Source: Chara braunii
Taxonomy: Eukaryota; Streptophyta; Charophyceae; Charales; Characeae
Reading direction: 5' to 3'
Assembly (NCBI GenBank): GCA_003427395.1
Contig: BFEA01000147.1
Coordinates: 2,047,853-2,075,143, forward strand
Length of the DNA stretch: 27,291 nt
The translations under genes were made by a program, and so were the position numbers. The notes below the pieces were generated by a model that was not told the origin of the DNA, searched no databases, and saw nothing but the letters and a program-made list of their open reading frames with translations. Numbering within the stretch: position 1 is the stretch's first letter; each line of letters begins with the position of its first letter. Positions 1 through 9,192 of the stretch are shown here, one piece after another.

Positions 1-60
<60 letters not shown>
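1..60. repeat. (GA)n microsatellite
   Basis: Thirty perfect GA dinucleotides run from the first base of the window, so the tract may extend beyond it. It ends cleanly at the tgg at 61. No coding role is seen. Confidence 0.97.
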
Positions 61-65
<5 letters not shown>

Positions 66-316
66 GGGTTATGGGGTTTGGTGCTCGGAAAGCATGAACC
101 TGGTGTTTATAAGGATATGTGGTTAACTGAATTCCTCCTCAGTTTAGATAGTGAGAGCCAGGCCCTGCTTGTGCTATGCTTATGCTAAGAAATCACTAAT
201 GGGGTTCATTCCCCAGCCAGTACCCTAGGGTGTAAACTTGTGGAAATCACTGAAAGAAGGAGTAACAAATAGCTTATAGGCTCTTGGCAGCAGCGCGCGA
301 CTTGCGCCCGGCGTCC
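61..316. other. Gene-free flank between microsatellite and tandem repeats
   Basis: I see no coding signal, RNA gene or clear repeat here. The stretch is of mixed composition and leads into the first ~175-bp repeat at about 317. Confidence 0.4.
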
Positions 317-815
317 GTAGCAGGCTTACGGCGCCCAGGGCATGACCAACTGCTCTGATCCCTGTGAGTGGAGGGTAGGGACCGGCACTGGCGTAGGGGA
401 CACGTGTGTAGCCACGTGTTTTTTCTTCGACATCTGGAGGAGCGTGCTGTCAAGTATCGACCAGAAGAAGAAGCAGGTGATATCCCAGCAATCGCAGGCT
501 TATGGAGCCGGAGACATGACCAGCTGTTCTGCTCCCTGTGAGTGGAGAGGACACATGTGTGAAGCATTGCTTTTAAATTCCGGACGAGTCCAGTCAAGTG
601 TCGTCAGAAGAAGAGTCATAGAACAACAATGGGCCTTTCGTGGTTGTTGCGCTCAGGGCCAGGCTATGACCATGCTCAGAAGCATGATCTTATTAAATAC
701 TCTTCAGACTATCGGTGGGCAGGGGTCAGCGCTATCAGAGGGGATACGTGTGACGCCACGTGTTTTTTCTTTGTCGACCGGAGGAGTGCGCCACCGAGTG
801 TCGTCAGAAGATGTG
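317..815. repeat. Degenerate tandem repeat, three copies of roughly 175 bp
   Basis: Two blocks starting gcaggcttacggcgcc (about 319) and gcaggcttatggagcc (about 494) are followed at 341 and 515 by catgaccaactgctctg and catgaccagctgttctg, a 174-bp period. A second shared block (acacgtgtg or acatgtgtg, then a cgacc..gtcagaag tail) appears near 400, 550 and 742, giving a third, more decayed copy. Copies 1 and 3 both carry a cacgtg palindrome next to a T run. Open frames on both strands exist across the array, but they themselves show the repeat (a Trp-Ser-Cys motif recurs on the - strand) and I do not regard them as genes. The array ends at a poly(A) tract. Confidence 0.7.
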
Positions 816-832
816 AATAGTCAGAAGTGGGC

Positions 833-836
<4 letters not shown>

Positions 837-870
<34 letters not shown>

Positions 871-892
871 AAAAAAAAAAAAAAAAAAAAAA
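837..892 (+). repeat. Poly(A) tract, possible retrotransposed tail
   Basis: There are 32 As, then gg, then 22 As. Placed just after the ~175-bp repeat block, it could be the 3' tail of a retroposed sequence on the + strand. No flanking target-site duplication was identified, so this reading is uncertain. Confidence 0.7.
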
Positions 893-1199
893 GACAGCGT
901 TGACTTTGTCGAAATACAATTATTTATTATTTACCTTATTTACTTTAATCTTAGTCTTAATTTTCATGCATACACTCACTCAAAATGACGAGGATTATTC
1001 ATCAGCAAAGAAGTCACAGACAGGAGGATACGATATTGATGTTTCGTGAAGCTATGCGGCATATCGCGTTGAGACAACTCCATACTCCTGTCAAAGCGAT
1101 TATGTATGCCCATTCATGTCAGCAAACAGTGCAGAAATCTGTTCACAAAATGGAACAGGATAGTCTCTCAAACTCAGATGATGAGATACTAACTTTTGA
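893..1199 (+). other. AT-rich leader ahead of the ORF1-like pseudogene
   Basis: This is AT-rich sequence without a recognised gene. It may be the 5' untranslated part of the ORF1-bearing element that follows. A 133-codon frame at 985-1386 starts here, but it is not the frame of the ORF1 domain and has no recognisable domain. Confidence 0.35.
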
Positions 1200-2869
1200 A
1201 GAACGTGCGGGTACACAGGAATTGCCATTGTCCACTCCAGTATCCACTCCAATGTTGATTGGGGGAAGGGAATTTCCAAGGGCTCTGTCATCAGCAATCC
1301 TCTGTTCGCACAGGCTGATAAGGAGGGAGAGGACGGAATGGACAGTACAATGGGTAGTCAGCCCAAACCAATGGATATGTGCCTGATCGTTCAAAAGACC
1401 TCACAACTCTCTCACTCTGACACAGGTTCACTAGTCCAAAAGGAGGATCCATAGGGCCATTTGCAGGGCAAGGGGGGCGAGGAAAAGAGGGAAATGGAAA
1501 GAGGGCAACTGATAAGCATTGAAGATTAAAGGAAGGGGACCGAGGAACATGAGAGGGAGAGGGGGGGAAGATGGGATGAAGGATTAATTGGAGGGAGAGG
1601 AGGTAGAGGGAGAGGAAGAGGGAATGGGAGAGGAGGTGATGGGGGAGGGGAAGGTAGAGGAGGAAGAGGAAGAATGGGAGAACACAGTAAAATGGAGGAA
1701 GGGGGGGGGCAATGGGGGTAGGGACGTTTGTTAGGGGCTCTGGCAAAAGGGAGCACGGTAAACAATGTTGTTCCTTCATTGTCCCAGCAGGCTCTTCCCT
1801 CGAATCCTTCAACTACTCTAACTTGGGCACAAAGAACCAGAGGGGTGTTCCACGAAAAATCACTGGAAATCAAGAGGAATGGTTCGCAGGGTCAATCACT
1901 GCAAATCCCATTGGGGAATATTCCCACGGCAAGGGCGTTTTTTCTGTTTAAATTTCTCAACCCATCAGAGAACAAAGTCATTGACTCCGGTGGCAAGAAA
2001 TCGATGGTCAAAACCTACCCGGTGCATAAGTTAGTTGAACGAGATGCAGCGTAGCAGGCTCACGCTAACAACTGGGTATTTTATGATGACGCGGCATATA
2101 AGTCAACGAACGATAAAGTAAGATGGATCAATAAAAGGCTTGCGTATTTCAAAGGAAGTCAAGAAGCACCGGTTGAAGACTTCCTCATTCAACTGGTAAA
2201 TTCTACGATATTTACAGTATTATGCGTGCATCTAACGGACCAGCAAACAATCGAACAGTGGAAGAAATTGCGATGTGACAGGTCAGAAGTCCAAATATAC
2301 CCATGGTCGCCAATACGACAAGGACTAGATGAGCGACATGCACAACTGATGGAAGAGCATTACTGGGTTGAGTTTAGACACATTCCTATAGAGATTCAAG
2401 CAGCATTCATCTATGATTTTGGAGCGACACATGAGATTGTGGACTTTATCGACCCTCTCCCTGCATATGTGGCTCATAGGGATGACTATTTAATGTTGGC
2501 TTTGAACCACTCATCCAATCAACCGTTTATTATGGATGATGTCATTCCATTCAGGGTGGGTGGTAAAGATTTTCACATTCATACTGCACATAAACTATGA
2601 CCATGGTGCTTTAGGTGTAAGGCATATTACCATTTGTGCACAGATACAAGTTGTTCTCGGAACCCCGCCCGAAAAAACAGAGTTACGGGGAGACTGATTT
2701 GGGATCCTTTAAGGCATGTTACCATTTGTGCACAGATACAAGTTGTTCTCGGAACCCCGCCCAAAAAAACAGAGTTATGGGGAGACTGATTTGGGATCCT
2801 TTCCATAATAATCTATGGAGAACTGTGGATCCAGGTCATGAGGGTTGGGTCTTCATTGAGGGTATGTAA
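1200..2869 (+). pseudogene. Retroelement ORF1/gag-like protein, N-terminal and core part, degraded
   Basis: One frame (codons starting at positions divisible by 3) can be read from about 1200 to 2655 and is broken by in-frame stops, including 1527-1529, 1719-1721, 2052-2054 and 2598-2600. It holds, in order, a Ser/Gln-rich segment, an Arg-Gly-rich stretch at about 1588-1680 typical of nucleic-acid-binding tails, and a globular core at about 1990-2597 (EHYWVEFRHIPIEIQAAFIY and DDYLMLALNHS are in it). A cysteine knuckle, CFRCKAYYHLCTDTSC, follows directly after the 2598 stop, with CX2CX4HX6C spacing. That order (core then zinc knuckle) is usual for ORF1 of plant LINEs and for gag proteins, which would coat the element RNA. 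After a 92-bp duplication the reading continues in another frame to the stop at 2867-2869. LINE ORF1 is my preferred call, but no endonuclease or reverse transcriptase follows, so an LTR-element gag is not excluded. Confidence 0.6.
2619..2802 (+). repeat. 92-bp direct tandem duplication within the ORF1-like pseudogene
   Basis: Units 2619-2710 and 2711-2802 are the same length and differ at only three positions that I can see. The unit covers most of the cysteine knuckle and the segment after it. As 92 is not a multiple of three, the second copy is shifted relative to the first and the knuckle is read again in a new frame. Three differences in 92 bases suggest that the duplication is younger than much of the decay around it. 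Confidence 0.95.
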
Positions 2870-3184
2870 ATCAGCGGATGGGGGGCGAAACAGAATTGGG
2901 AAGAGCAGAAGGAACCGCGGTAACAGAAAAATCAAACTCTCATTTCGAGATGCTCTCCATTACTTATATCACAGATAATCAGAATACCCAGGCGGAGCAA
3001 GTTCCTTTGGTCGAAATGGAAGATGCACAATCAGATAGAAGAGACCTTCCACAACAGTCTGTAATAAGGAAAAATATAAAACTGAAAGCAAAAAAAAAAC
3101 TCATCACAAAAGGGGGGAAAATAATAATAATAATGATAATATCAACTGGCAACAAAGGGGGAAAAAAAAAAAACTCTTTCGGCA

Positions 3185-3835
3185 ATGTCGATATCAACAG
3201 TTGGCACTAATTTACCCCTTCCTTCAGATACACAGCGGGATTTGGAAGGGTTAAGTGCAGATCAGATAGGTCAGGCGCCAAGCAACTCACATAATCTGTT
3301 ATTAACTATGAGACCAAGTAACATGGGTTTGCCAATGGCAGATAAGGCAAACAAGGCAGACAAGGAACATGAAGGTTCCTCACAGATGTCTGGTCAGGAT
3401 CCGTTTCAGGAGGCATTTGGATCAGTCTCTATCAAAATTGACTCCACATTTGAGGCCCCAGAAGTACTTACGGAATCTGTGAGTGATCCTTCGCCTTCCT
3501 CTAACAAGGGAACGTCAGATATGGGTGCATCCGAGCAGAGCCAATTGACTGATGAGCATAAAATGAGTCAGTTAGCAGATTGGATGTTTATGGGGTTGAA
3601 AGATAAGTTTGGTACAGCGTCCACTGAATTTTGGGATCTTTCTTATATTCAACTTCTCGAAATTTTGAATATTAACCCTAGTCTAAGGAAAGTTATTCAT
3701 CAGGGGCTTCCGGGCACGCTTGCACATAAATACTTTAAATGGGGACGAACAAACTTTCAATTTATTCATAATCGAATAACTTTATCAAAATTTAAGAGGA
3801 CCTTATATGATAAGCGTAACATGACGCTACTGTGA
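3185..3835 (+). pseudogene. Probable C-terminal part of the ORF1-like protein
   Basis: This 216-codon frame has no recognised domain. Its first half is rich in Ser, Gln, Asp and Glu (low complexity, probably disordered). The second half looks more folded, with DEHKMSQLADWMFMGLKDKF, an aromatic and Leu/Ile-rich stretch, and a basic end. Upstream, a different frame (2878-3210) has a similar acidic and polar style and meets this one at a run of As near 3160-3175, which suggests a homopolymer indel split one original frame. I take it as the tail of the same ancestral gene. The ATG at 3185 is only the first Met after the presumed shift. Independent status as a small gene is possible but less likely. 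Confidence 0.4.
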
Positions 3836-3983
3836 CAACTTACGTAGTTTAGCGTTTTTTTATGGAACTAGAATGCTTTCTCGAGTAATCGGACACGCAG
3901 AGTCGTATCGATGAGAACGATGTTCACTTACTCGACATCGGTACTCATCGCCGCATTCGAAATAATAATAGTCGTTTCGTCGA
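3836..3983. other. Gene-free spacer with a small perfect palindrome
   Basis: There is no coding signal. A perfect stem cgtttcg-t-cgaaacg lies at 3972-3986, at the edge of the foldback element. The ORF1-bearing element has no visible second ORF here, so its 3' part is missing. Confidence 0.4.
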
Positions 3984-4219
3984 AACGGACATATCATATT
4001 TTTTGAATGAAATTAAAATTGAGTTTTTTGGTTGAAATCCGGTTCAAATTTTTGGCTCATGGAGGTTCGACATTCTAGATGTATGTAGTCTCAAGCTGCG
4101 ACCAAATACAACTAGGGGGTCCGGCGTTCACGCCGGACCCCCAGGAACCAAAAGTTTGGACCAAATTTCGGCCCAAAAACTCAATTTTCATTTCGTTCAA
4201 AGAATATAATATGTCCGTT
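3984..4219. mobile_element. Foldback/MITE-like element with ~70-bp imperfect inverted repeats
   Basis: The left arm begins aacggacatatcatatt at 3984 and the right arm ends with its near reverse complement, aatataatatgtccgtt, at 4219. The arms match over roughly 70 bp at about 80% by eye. Both contain aaaattgagttttt or its complement. Between the arms is a second, perfect hairpin at about 4115-4142 (gggggtccggcg, ttca, cgccggaccccc). The size (236 bp) and lack of coding capacity fit a non-autonomous foldback DNA transposon. I found no target-site duplication. The right end abuts the R1 repeat. Confidence 0.7.
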
Positions 4220-4775
4220 GTCCAGCGCATCGGTCCGGCACCGCACAAAACGGGGCGGGACCCTCCCGGCCGCGCCACGCAGGAGTTGGTCTATTCCTCG
4301 TCGCGAATACATAATGGAGTTTCCGCAAGCCGCTCCGACCAAATGCGCCAGCCATACCTCTCACGAGCCACTACGACAGGATAGGACCTACGTGAGGCAC
4401 GGCCTACCTCCACCTTACGGGAGCTGTCACCTCCCTTCGGTGGGCGTATCCCCGCCGAGCTACCAGTCCACAGTACGAAAGTTAATCAGCTGCAATCGCA
4501 GAGGTGGACCAGCCGAGGGCGTTTCTCGTTCGTTGTAGCAGAGGGGGTACGCGCGGTTTTACGCCTCTATCGAACCCGTACGCGAACCGACACCTTGCGG
4601 GGCTAAGGTCCCAAGCGCGACTCGTCGTCGGTCGACTAGGCCGCATCCCACACACCACGTGCACACCACTCTAAAGCACATAAAAATAAAAACACACACA
4701 CATATACATACATATACAGAATGACAACGCGACAACACTCCTAGTCCCTTAGTAGCCATCACATAACTCTCTGAT
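4220..4775 (+). repeat. R1 repeat, copy A
   Basis: This GC-rich block recurs at about 18205-18690 and 22685-23170. Shared landmarks in order are a gcatcggtc-like start, a gcc.cg.cacg.agga box, gggcgtatcccc, a ccgagggcgtttct core (4513 here), a gggggtac.cgcg box and a cctagtccctta-like end. Open frames in copies A and B end alike (EGVSRSL and EGVSHSL before the stop) only because the DNA is shared. Stop positions and frame are otherwise not kept, so I do not call a gene. Confidence 0.8.
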
Positions 4776-5440
4776 GCGGAAATCGGATGGGCGTCGCGTT
4801 ATGGGGAAACCCGGGGAGGGGCTGCCTACCGTTCGCCGAAGCCAAGGGCAACAGCGCCTGTCACTCGCCGCACCCGCTTCCGAGGTCCCCGGCGACCAGC
4901 AGAGGAGTATTTTGACCTACCTGTTGCGTCGTCACAGTTTTCAGGAATCCCTTAACAACCTTCTCTTGAAAACAGAAATGCCTGGGAGACTGCTGTTGGC
5001 ATTTGGGAAGTATTTTTTATATTACGTATGAAATTGTTTATAGTTTCTTTAGTCTTTGTCCCCAGTTTGGTTCAGTTTCTTTGTTTTTAGTCTACTCTCG
5101 TTAGTTTAAGGAGTCATTCCAATTCGATCACAGGTAAATATTCAGGAGGCCATTAAAACTGCAAGAGGGTTCCATGCTGACACCTAAACAGCAAATCCTT
5201 GGAACGGCAATGGTTTCAGATGCACGGGGGGTGACCAAAATTTCTCAGAGAGGCAAGAGTGACAACTGGAGGTGGTTCCCCAGGATTTGCCACAGCAACA
5301 GGGCGTTTACATGCAAAGTTTCTCGAAGAGTCAGGGTGGATTACCGCGTCAAAACAGTCAGAAAGTGAGTAATAAAGGTTATATCACGCCTGAAAGTGCA
5401 CCTCCCTTTGTTGTTGTCCACCCCCATTTTCCCGTTTGCT
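4776..5440. other. Gene-free region with short unassigned frames
   Basis: An 85-codon frame at 4774-5031 and 64 to 105-codon frames at 5174-5589 have no recognised domain. A Gln-rich piece (VVPQDLPQQQGVYMQSF, from 5272) vaguely resembles the Ser/Gln-rich part of the ORF1-like pseudogene at 1740-1800, but the match is too weak to annotate. AT-rich stretches lie at 5010-5110. Confidence 0.3.
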
Positions 5441-5640
5441 TTTCCTCCTCGCTGATCTCTTTCTCTCCCTGTCGCACTCTTGCAGTTCCCTTTTTCCCTC
5501 CCTCTCAGTTTCTCTCTCTCTTCCCTCTCTTTCTCTCTCTCTCTCTTTCTCTCTCCTCGCCTCATCTCTTGTTCTATCCCACTGTTTAGTTTGCTTTCTT
5601 CTTCTCTCACACAACTCTCTTTCTGGTCCTCCTTAGTCTG
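5441..5640. repeat. CT-rich low-complexity tract
   Basis: This is almost pure pyrimidine on the + strand with many tctctc runs, densest at 5505-5560. The Glu/Arg and Leu/Ser-rich open frames on the two strands are artefacts of this composition. Confidence 0.9.
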
Positions 5641-5930
5641 AGATCACTGAGACCCCATTTCCCCCCCTTGGCCTTTGGGCGGGGAGCACGGGATTGTCCT
5701 TACATTTCCCGGGATATACTTAAAAAAAAGAGGGTCAAAATACCACACGCCTTCCCCCCACTGTCGCGCTCTCAACAGTTGACTTCCTCCTCTGACACGG
5801 TCACGAGAGCTTTTTGGCGACTTACTGTTTCACTGTAGATTACCGGCCAACTGGCTTTTCTGTCTCTTTCTTGCCCCGTAGTTCGTGTGATCTCCCTGTC
5901 ACACGCTGTTGCCACGAGTGTCCAGTGACT
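5641..5930. other. Gene-free segment
   Basis: I see no gene or repeat. A G/C-rich start and a short A run at about 5721-5728 precede the 40-bp tandem repeats. Confidence 0.35.
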
Positions 5931-6310
5931 GAAAGCTCGTTGGTACACTCGGCTCGGAGCACGTGAGAACCAGGCTTCTAGTTGATTACTCAGAGCTCGT
6001 CAACATGGTCGTCGNTTCCAGATAGCTGCTTAGGTGACTCGAAGTTAGCCTGTATAGCTCGTCAGAATCAGATAGCTCCCTGGTGACTCGAATCTCGTCA
6101 GTTCGAACCAGATAGNTGCCTAACGACCCGAAGCCCGTCAGAACAGTCNGGATCAGATNGCCGCTCGATGNCTTGTAGCTAGTCAGTTCGAGCCAGATAG
6201 CCGCCTGGTGAGTCGAAGCTCGTCAGTTNGAGCCAGATAACCGCCTGGTGAGTCGAAGCTCGTCAGTNCGAGCCAGATAACTGGCTGACGACTCGAAACT
6301 CGTCNGACTC
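5930..6310. repeat. 40-bp tandem repeat (minisatellite), about seven units
   Basis: The motif cagatag recurs at 6019, 6069, 6109, 6153 (with N), 6193, 6233 and 6273. The last units are spaced exactly 40 bp and the middle ones 40-50 bp. Each unit also has a gactcgaagctcgtcag-like part. The final units are nearly identical and the first ones are degenerate. Single Ns inside units suggest that reads from different copies were collapsed in the assembly. Confidence 0.9.
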
Positions 6311-7280
6311 CGACAGTTCAGAGCTGGCCAGACAACGCTAACGAGAAGAGGCCGTAGCATTAATTCCANCCAAANGTTTTGGACCTGCTCGCTTGGGGAC
6401 ACGGCGCTCGTCGATCGCGCCCACTNAGCAGTGCTCCAATCTTTCGATCTCTCTCTCTTTACCTCTCTCTCGCTCTCTTTTCTGGGTCGTTCCTAGGTCC
6501 ACGCTCACCTCCACCAGGAGGAAGTTGCGCCCTGCTTCGCAACTGGANGGACGCAGCCACCTCGTGGCTTCGTAGTGCACGACTGTGCTGCTATACGCTA
6601 CGTAGTGTACGGTTCCCAAAGGCGCCCTTTCTTAAGTGCTCATGTACACTACGCATACTGTGTGCACAATCATCACTCCCGAGCATGCTCAGCGATATTC
6701 ATCGCAATCTCCACCGACCCGCAGTGGGCAGTGCACGCCTGGCGCACCTTCCCTCTCCCGAGTCAACTTCCCTCCGAGCCGATCTGGCGTGGTGTTCACC
6801 CGACGCTTAGCCCCCGTCCGCTCCCCGTGCTTGTTCTCCCTCAACCGAGCTTAGCGCAAGAGTGGGCTGCGAACACCAGGCTCCCTCTGACCGAGTTGTG
6901 CTGTTCCGCGGGCGGCGTACGCCAGCCACGTCCTCAATCCTCCTCTGTCCGAATCCCCTCTCCCCCCGAGCTGGTTCGTTCACGCGTCCTCTTGATTGTT
7001 CAGGCGCTCATACAGTAAGCCCTTCACGCAGCTCTCACGCTGACTGTATCTCGAACGCCATGGTTGTGGGCTGGGTACGCCTTGCGCGCCCGTCTGATGT
7101 CCCCCGTACTGGTCTTCCCTCCTGTCCCCAATGCCTCACTGGTCAGACTATATGTGAACACCAGCCCAGTCCGCAGGTCACAGCAGACCGAGGGCTCTCG
7201 CAAACTCAAGCTCTTTGGCTCAACGCCGGTGCAGTGGGATTCACTTAGGGCCCAACGGCCCAGCAGCGGGAGCAGCACCA
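6311..7280. other. GC-rich gene-free region with a short CT tract
   Basis: A CT-rich stretch at about 6440-6485 is followed by GC-rich sequence with overlapping open frames in several phases and no recognisable domain (Pro/Ser/Arg-rich, composition-driven). Phrases such as gaacaccag recur at about 6869 and 7157, hinting at old duplication. It could be untranslated or LTR sequence of the retroelement to its right, but I cannot show that. Confidence 0.35.
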
Positions 7281-8290
7281 ATTTTCGCAGGTAACTTGCG
7301 CGTCAGTGCAGGGCCTGAGAAATGAAAACAAAACCCCGGTTCCATACCTGCGCCGGACCAGCAGCCTTACCCTACCGAGGCCAATTACCGTACTTGAGCC
7401 GGAAGTGTGTCTTGCCAGTATCGGATCCGAGATCGTTCCAAAGTAATAAACCNANCCAGCCACAGTCGTGAACTGAGGTGCAGGCGTCGTCCCAGGCACA
7501 CAAGTCTCGAGCCTGTAGTGAACCTGCTACCATACCAAAATAGAGTCGTNAAGTGAAAAAGGTCGGTTCAAAATCGAGNCGAAGATAAAGTAGCGCACTG
7601 CGGTAGTCCCAGACTCAATGCCGTTCCAACAGCCCAAGTATACCAAGTATCTTGACAAGGTTAGCGGTGCCAAGCCGCANTGGTCATATCAAAGNCGAGC
7701 CTTGGACCTCTCGAAGTAACAGGGNCAGGCCACAGTGTGCTATACCGTCACCGAACNAACATCCCAGGCCCCCGTCAAGTCAAAACATACCANGGCGAAC
7801 CCATTCCTNATTCGATACCGTGTCAAAATATCAGCACCGGACNGGACCAGTGATCGTACCGACGCCAAGAATGCGGGACCCGTAGTCATGCCAGCTTTGT
7901 GTCACCATACCANAGNCGAACCTGACCTCTCTGAATTACAGCAGCCTGTGCCGTCACCAACGCCGAATACCGTACTTGTGCAGCAATGNCGNGATAGTAC
8001 CGATCCTGAAATACACCNTCATAGTGGCGCCGGGCCTGGAAGTACTCTACGGGAAAGGTCCCGAACCTNANAATAAATCTCCATNGTGGCCGCCCACCCA
8101 GAAATAAGTCACCGTAGCGGCCCCAAGCCTGAAGCAATGTGCCGCCGAGCCCATTCCGAACCAGATTCACACCGAATACCGTAGGACGTAGCCAGTTCGC
8201 AACAATACCGANTCTCTCCGAGCCACGTATCCGTACCATGCCAAATGCCATCCTGTCAGTCCAANGTAGCACCATCCCACGCCGTCCATG
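7280..8290. repeat. Degenerate ~31-bp minisatellite
   Basis: The clearest part has unit starts (cctgaa, cctgga, cctna, ccagaa, cctgaa, ccagat) at 8005, 8035, 8066, 8097, 8128 and 8161, so spacings are 30, 31, 31, 31 and 33 bp. Earlier sequence from about 7300 uses the same vocabulary (ataccgta, cctga, cgagcc) but is too decayed to phase by eye. More than a dozen single Ns fall here, consistent with collapsed repeat copies. Confidence 0.65.
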
Positions 8291-9192
8291 CNACTANGGG
8301 CTAACTCAGTGAGGTTAGTAATCATAATCAGATAAACCGGAAAGGCGACACGGGAAACCTCNATCCTCAGGGGATAGTAAAAAAAGGTTAGAGTTCAGAG
8401 AATTCAATCAGATCTGGGTTCCACCCCAGCGGCGGTTAATCAATGCGAAGTCAGAGCATGCATCGAGTAATCATTAATTTNTGTTCGTCTGTTCACTTTT
8501 TAATTACCCTTCTCTTTTCTTAATTCTATTGTCCGAATTAGCATAATAATCGCAAATTCTCAAAAATTAATTCCCGAAGGGTTTAAAAAGGAGTAGTTGA
8601 AATTCTTTCGTTTCCCTTTTCCCTTCTTCATTTTTAGTCTTCTCCCCATTTTCAATTTCATTGCCGGAAACATAAAATAACAAGGGTATTCCCCCTATAA
8701 TTAAATGCCGTGAAAAATGTAGAAATTAAGGGACTTTATGTTTTTGCGTTCTCCCCTACTAGTCTTAATCCCTTCCCCCTTTCTTAATTATGGTACTAAA
8801 TTAGACAAAAAATTGAGGCCCCATTTCGGCCCCGGTCGTATGCTGCAAAAAAGTCGCGGCGAGGTCTGTTCCCGCGATGCCCCCTTGCGGCCGGCCATTC
8901 GAGGCCTAGCCTTGGATCGGGCTGAAATAACGGTTCCTAGATATGCCGGGAACGGCTACCCATTTTGCCATTTCTGAGGGTTATTCGTAAAGTTCAGTGT
9001 GCCCAAAATCAGGCGCGCCCCGAGTTCCCCTAATTTTTGCTGCCTGGTCATACAAGAGTACCGTCAAAACACGGACTTGTCCCTGAGTCTAAGTCCCAAA
9101 ACTGCAGATCTCAGGCGGCGCACTGCTTGTGGCCGCCTGACAGTTAGCCCGGACCGCTTCTCGACGCCCCCGTCGAGCCCTAGCAACTTACG
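8291..9192. other. Gene-free region 3' of the gypsy pol, with two hairpins
   Basis: This lies just downstream of the integrase stop on the - strand, where the element's 3' untranslated region and LTR should be. I could not define LTR ends, and the 5' LTR that would confirm them is absent. Perfect stems are tcaggcggc/gccgcctga (9111-9119 with 9132-9140) and ctcgacg/cgtcgag (9160-9177, 4-base loop). The stretch 8470-8830 is AT-rich. Confidence 0.4.

Noticed and set aside
274-1049. Overlapping open frames on both strands (107 and 235 codons) as genes
   Set aside because: They run through the tandem repeat and the poly(A) tract (a long Lys run), and their peptides simply mirror the DNA repeat.
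1291-1873. Pro/Leu-rich - strand frames of 173 and 115 codons
   Set aside because: They are the antisense of the Arg-Gly-rich, purine-rich segment of the ORF1-like pseudogene and have no domain.
4218-4538. R1 as a protein-coding gene, because frames in copies A and B end in the same EGVS.SL peptide
   Set aside because: Frames are not kept along the three copies and changes are not concentrated at third positions, so the shared ending reflects DNA homology only.
5341-5636. Glu/Arg-rich coiled-coil-like and Ser/Leu-rich frames
   Set aside because: They are artefacts of the CT-rich tract.
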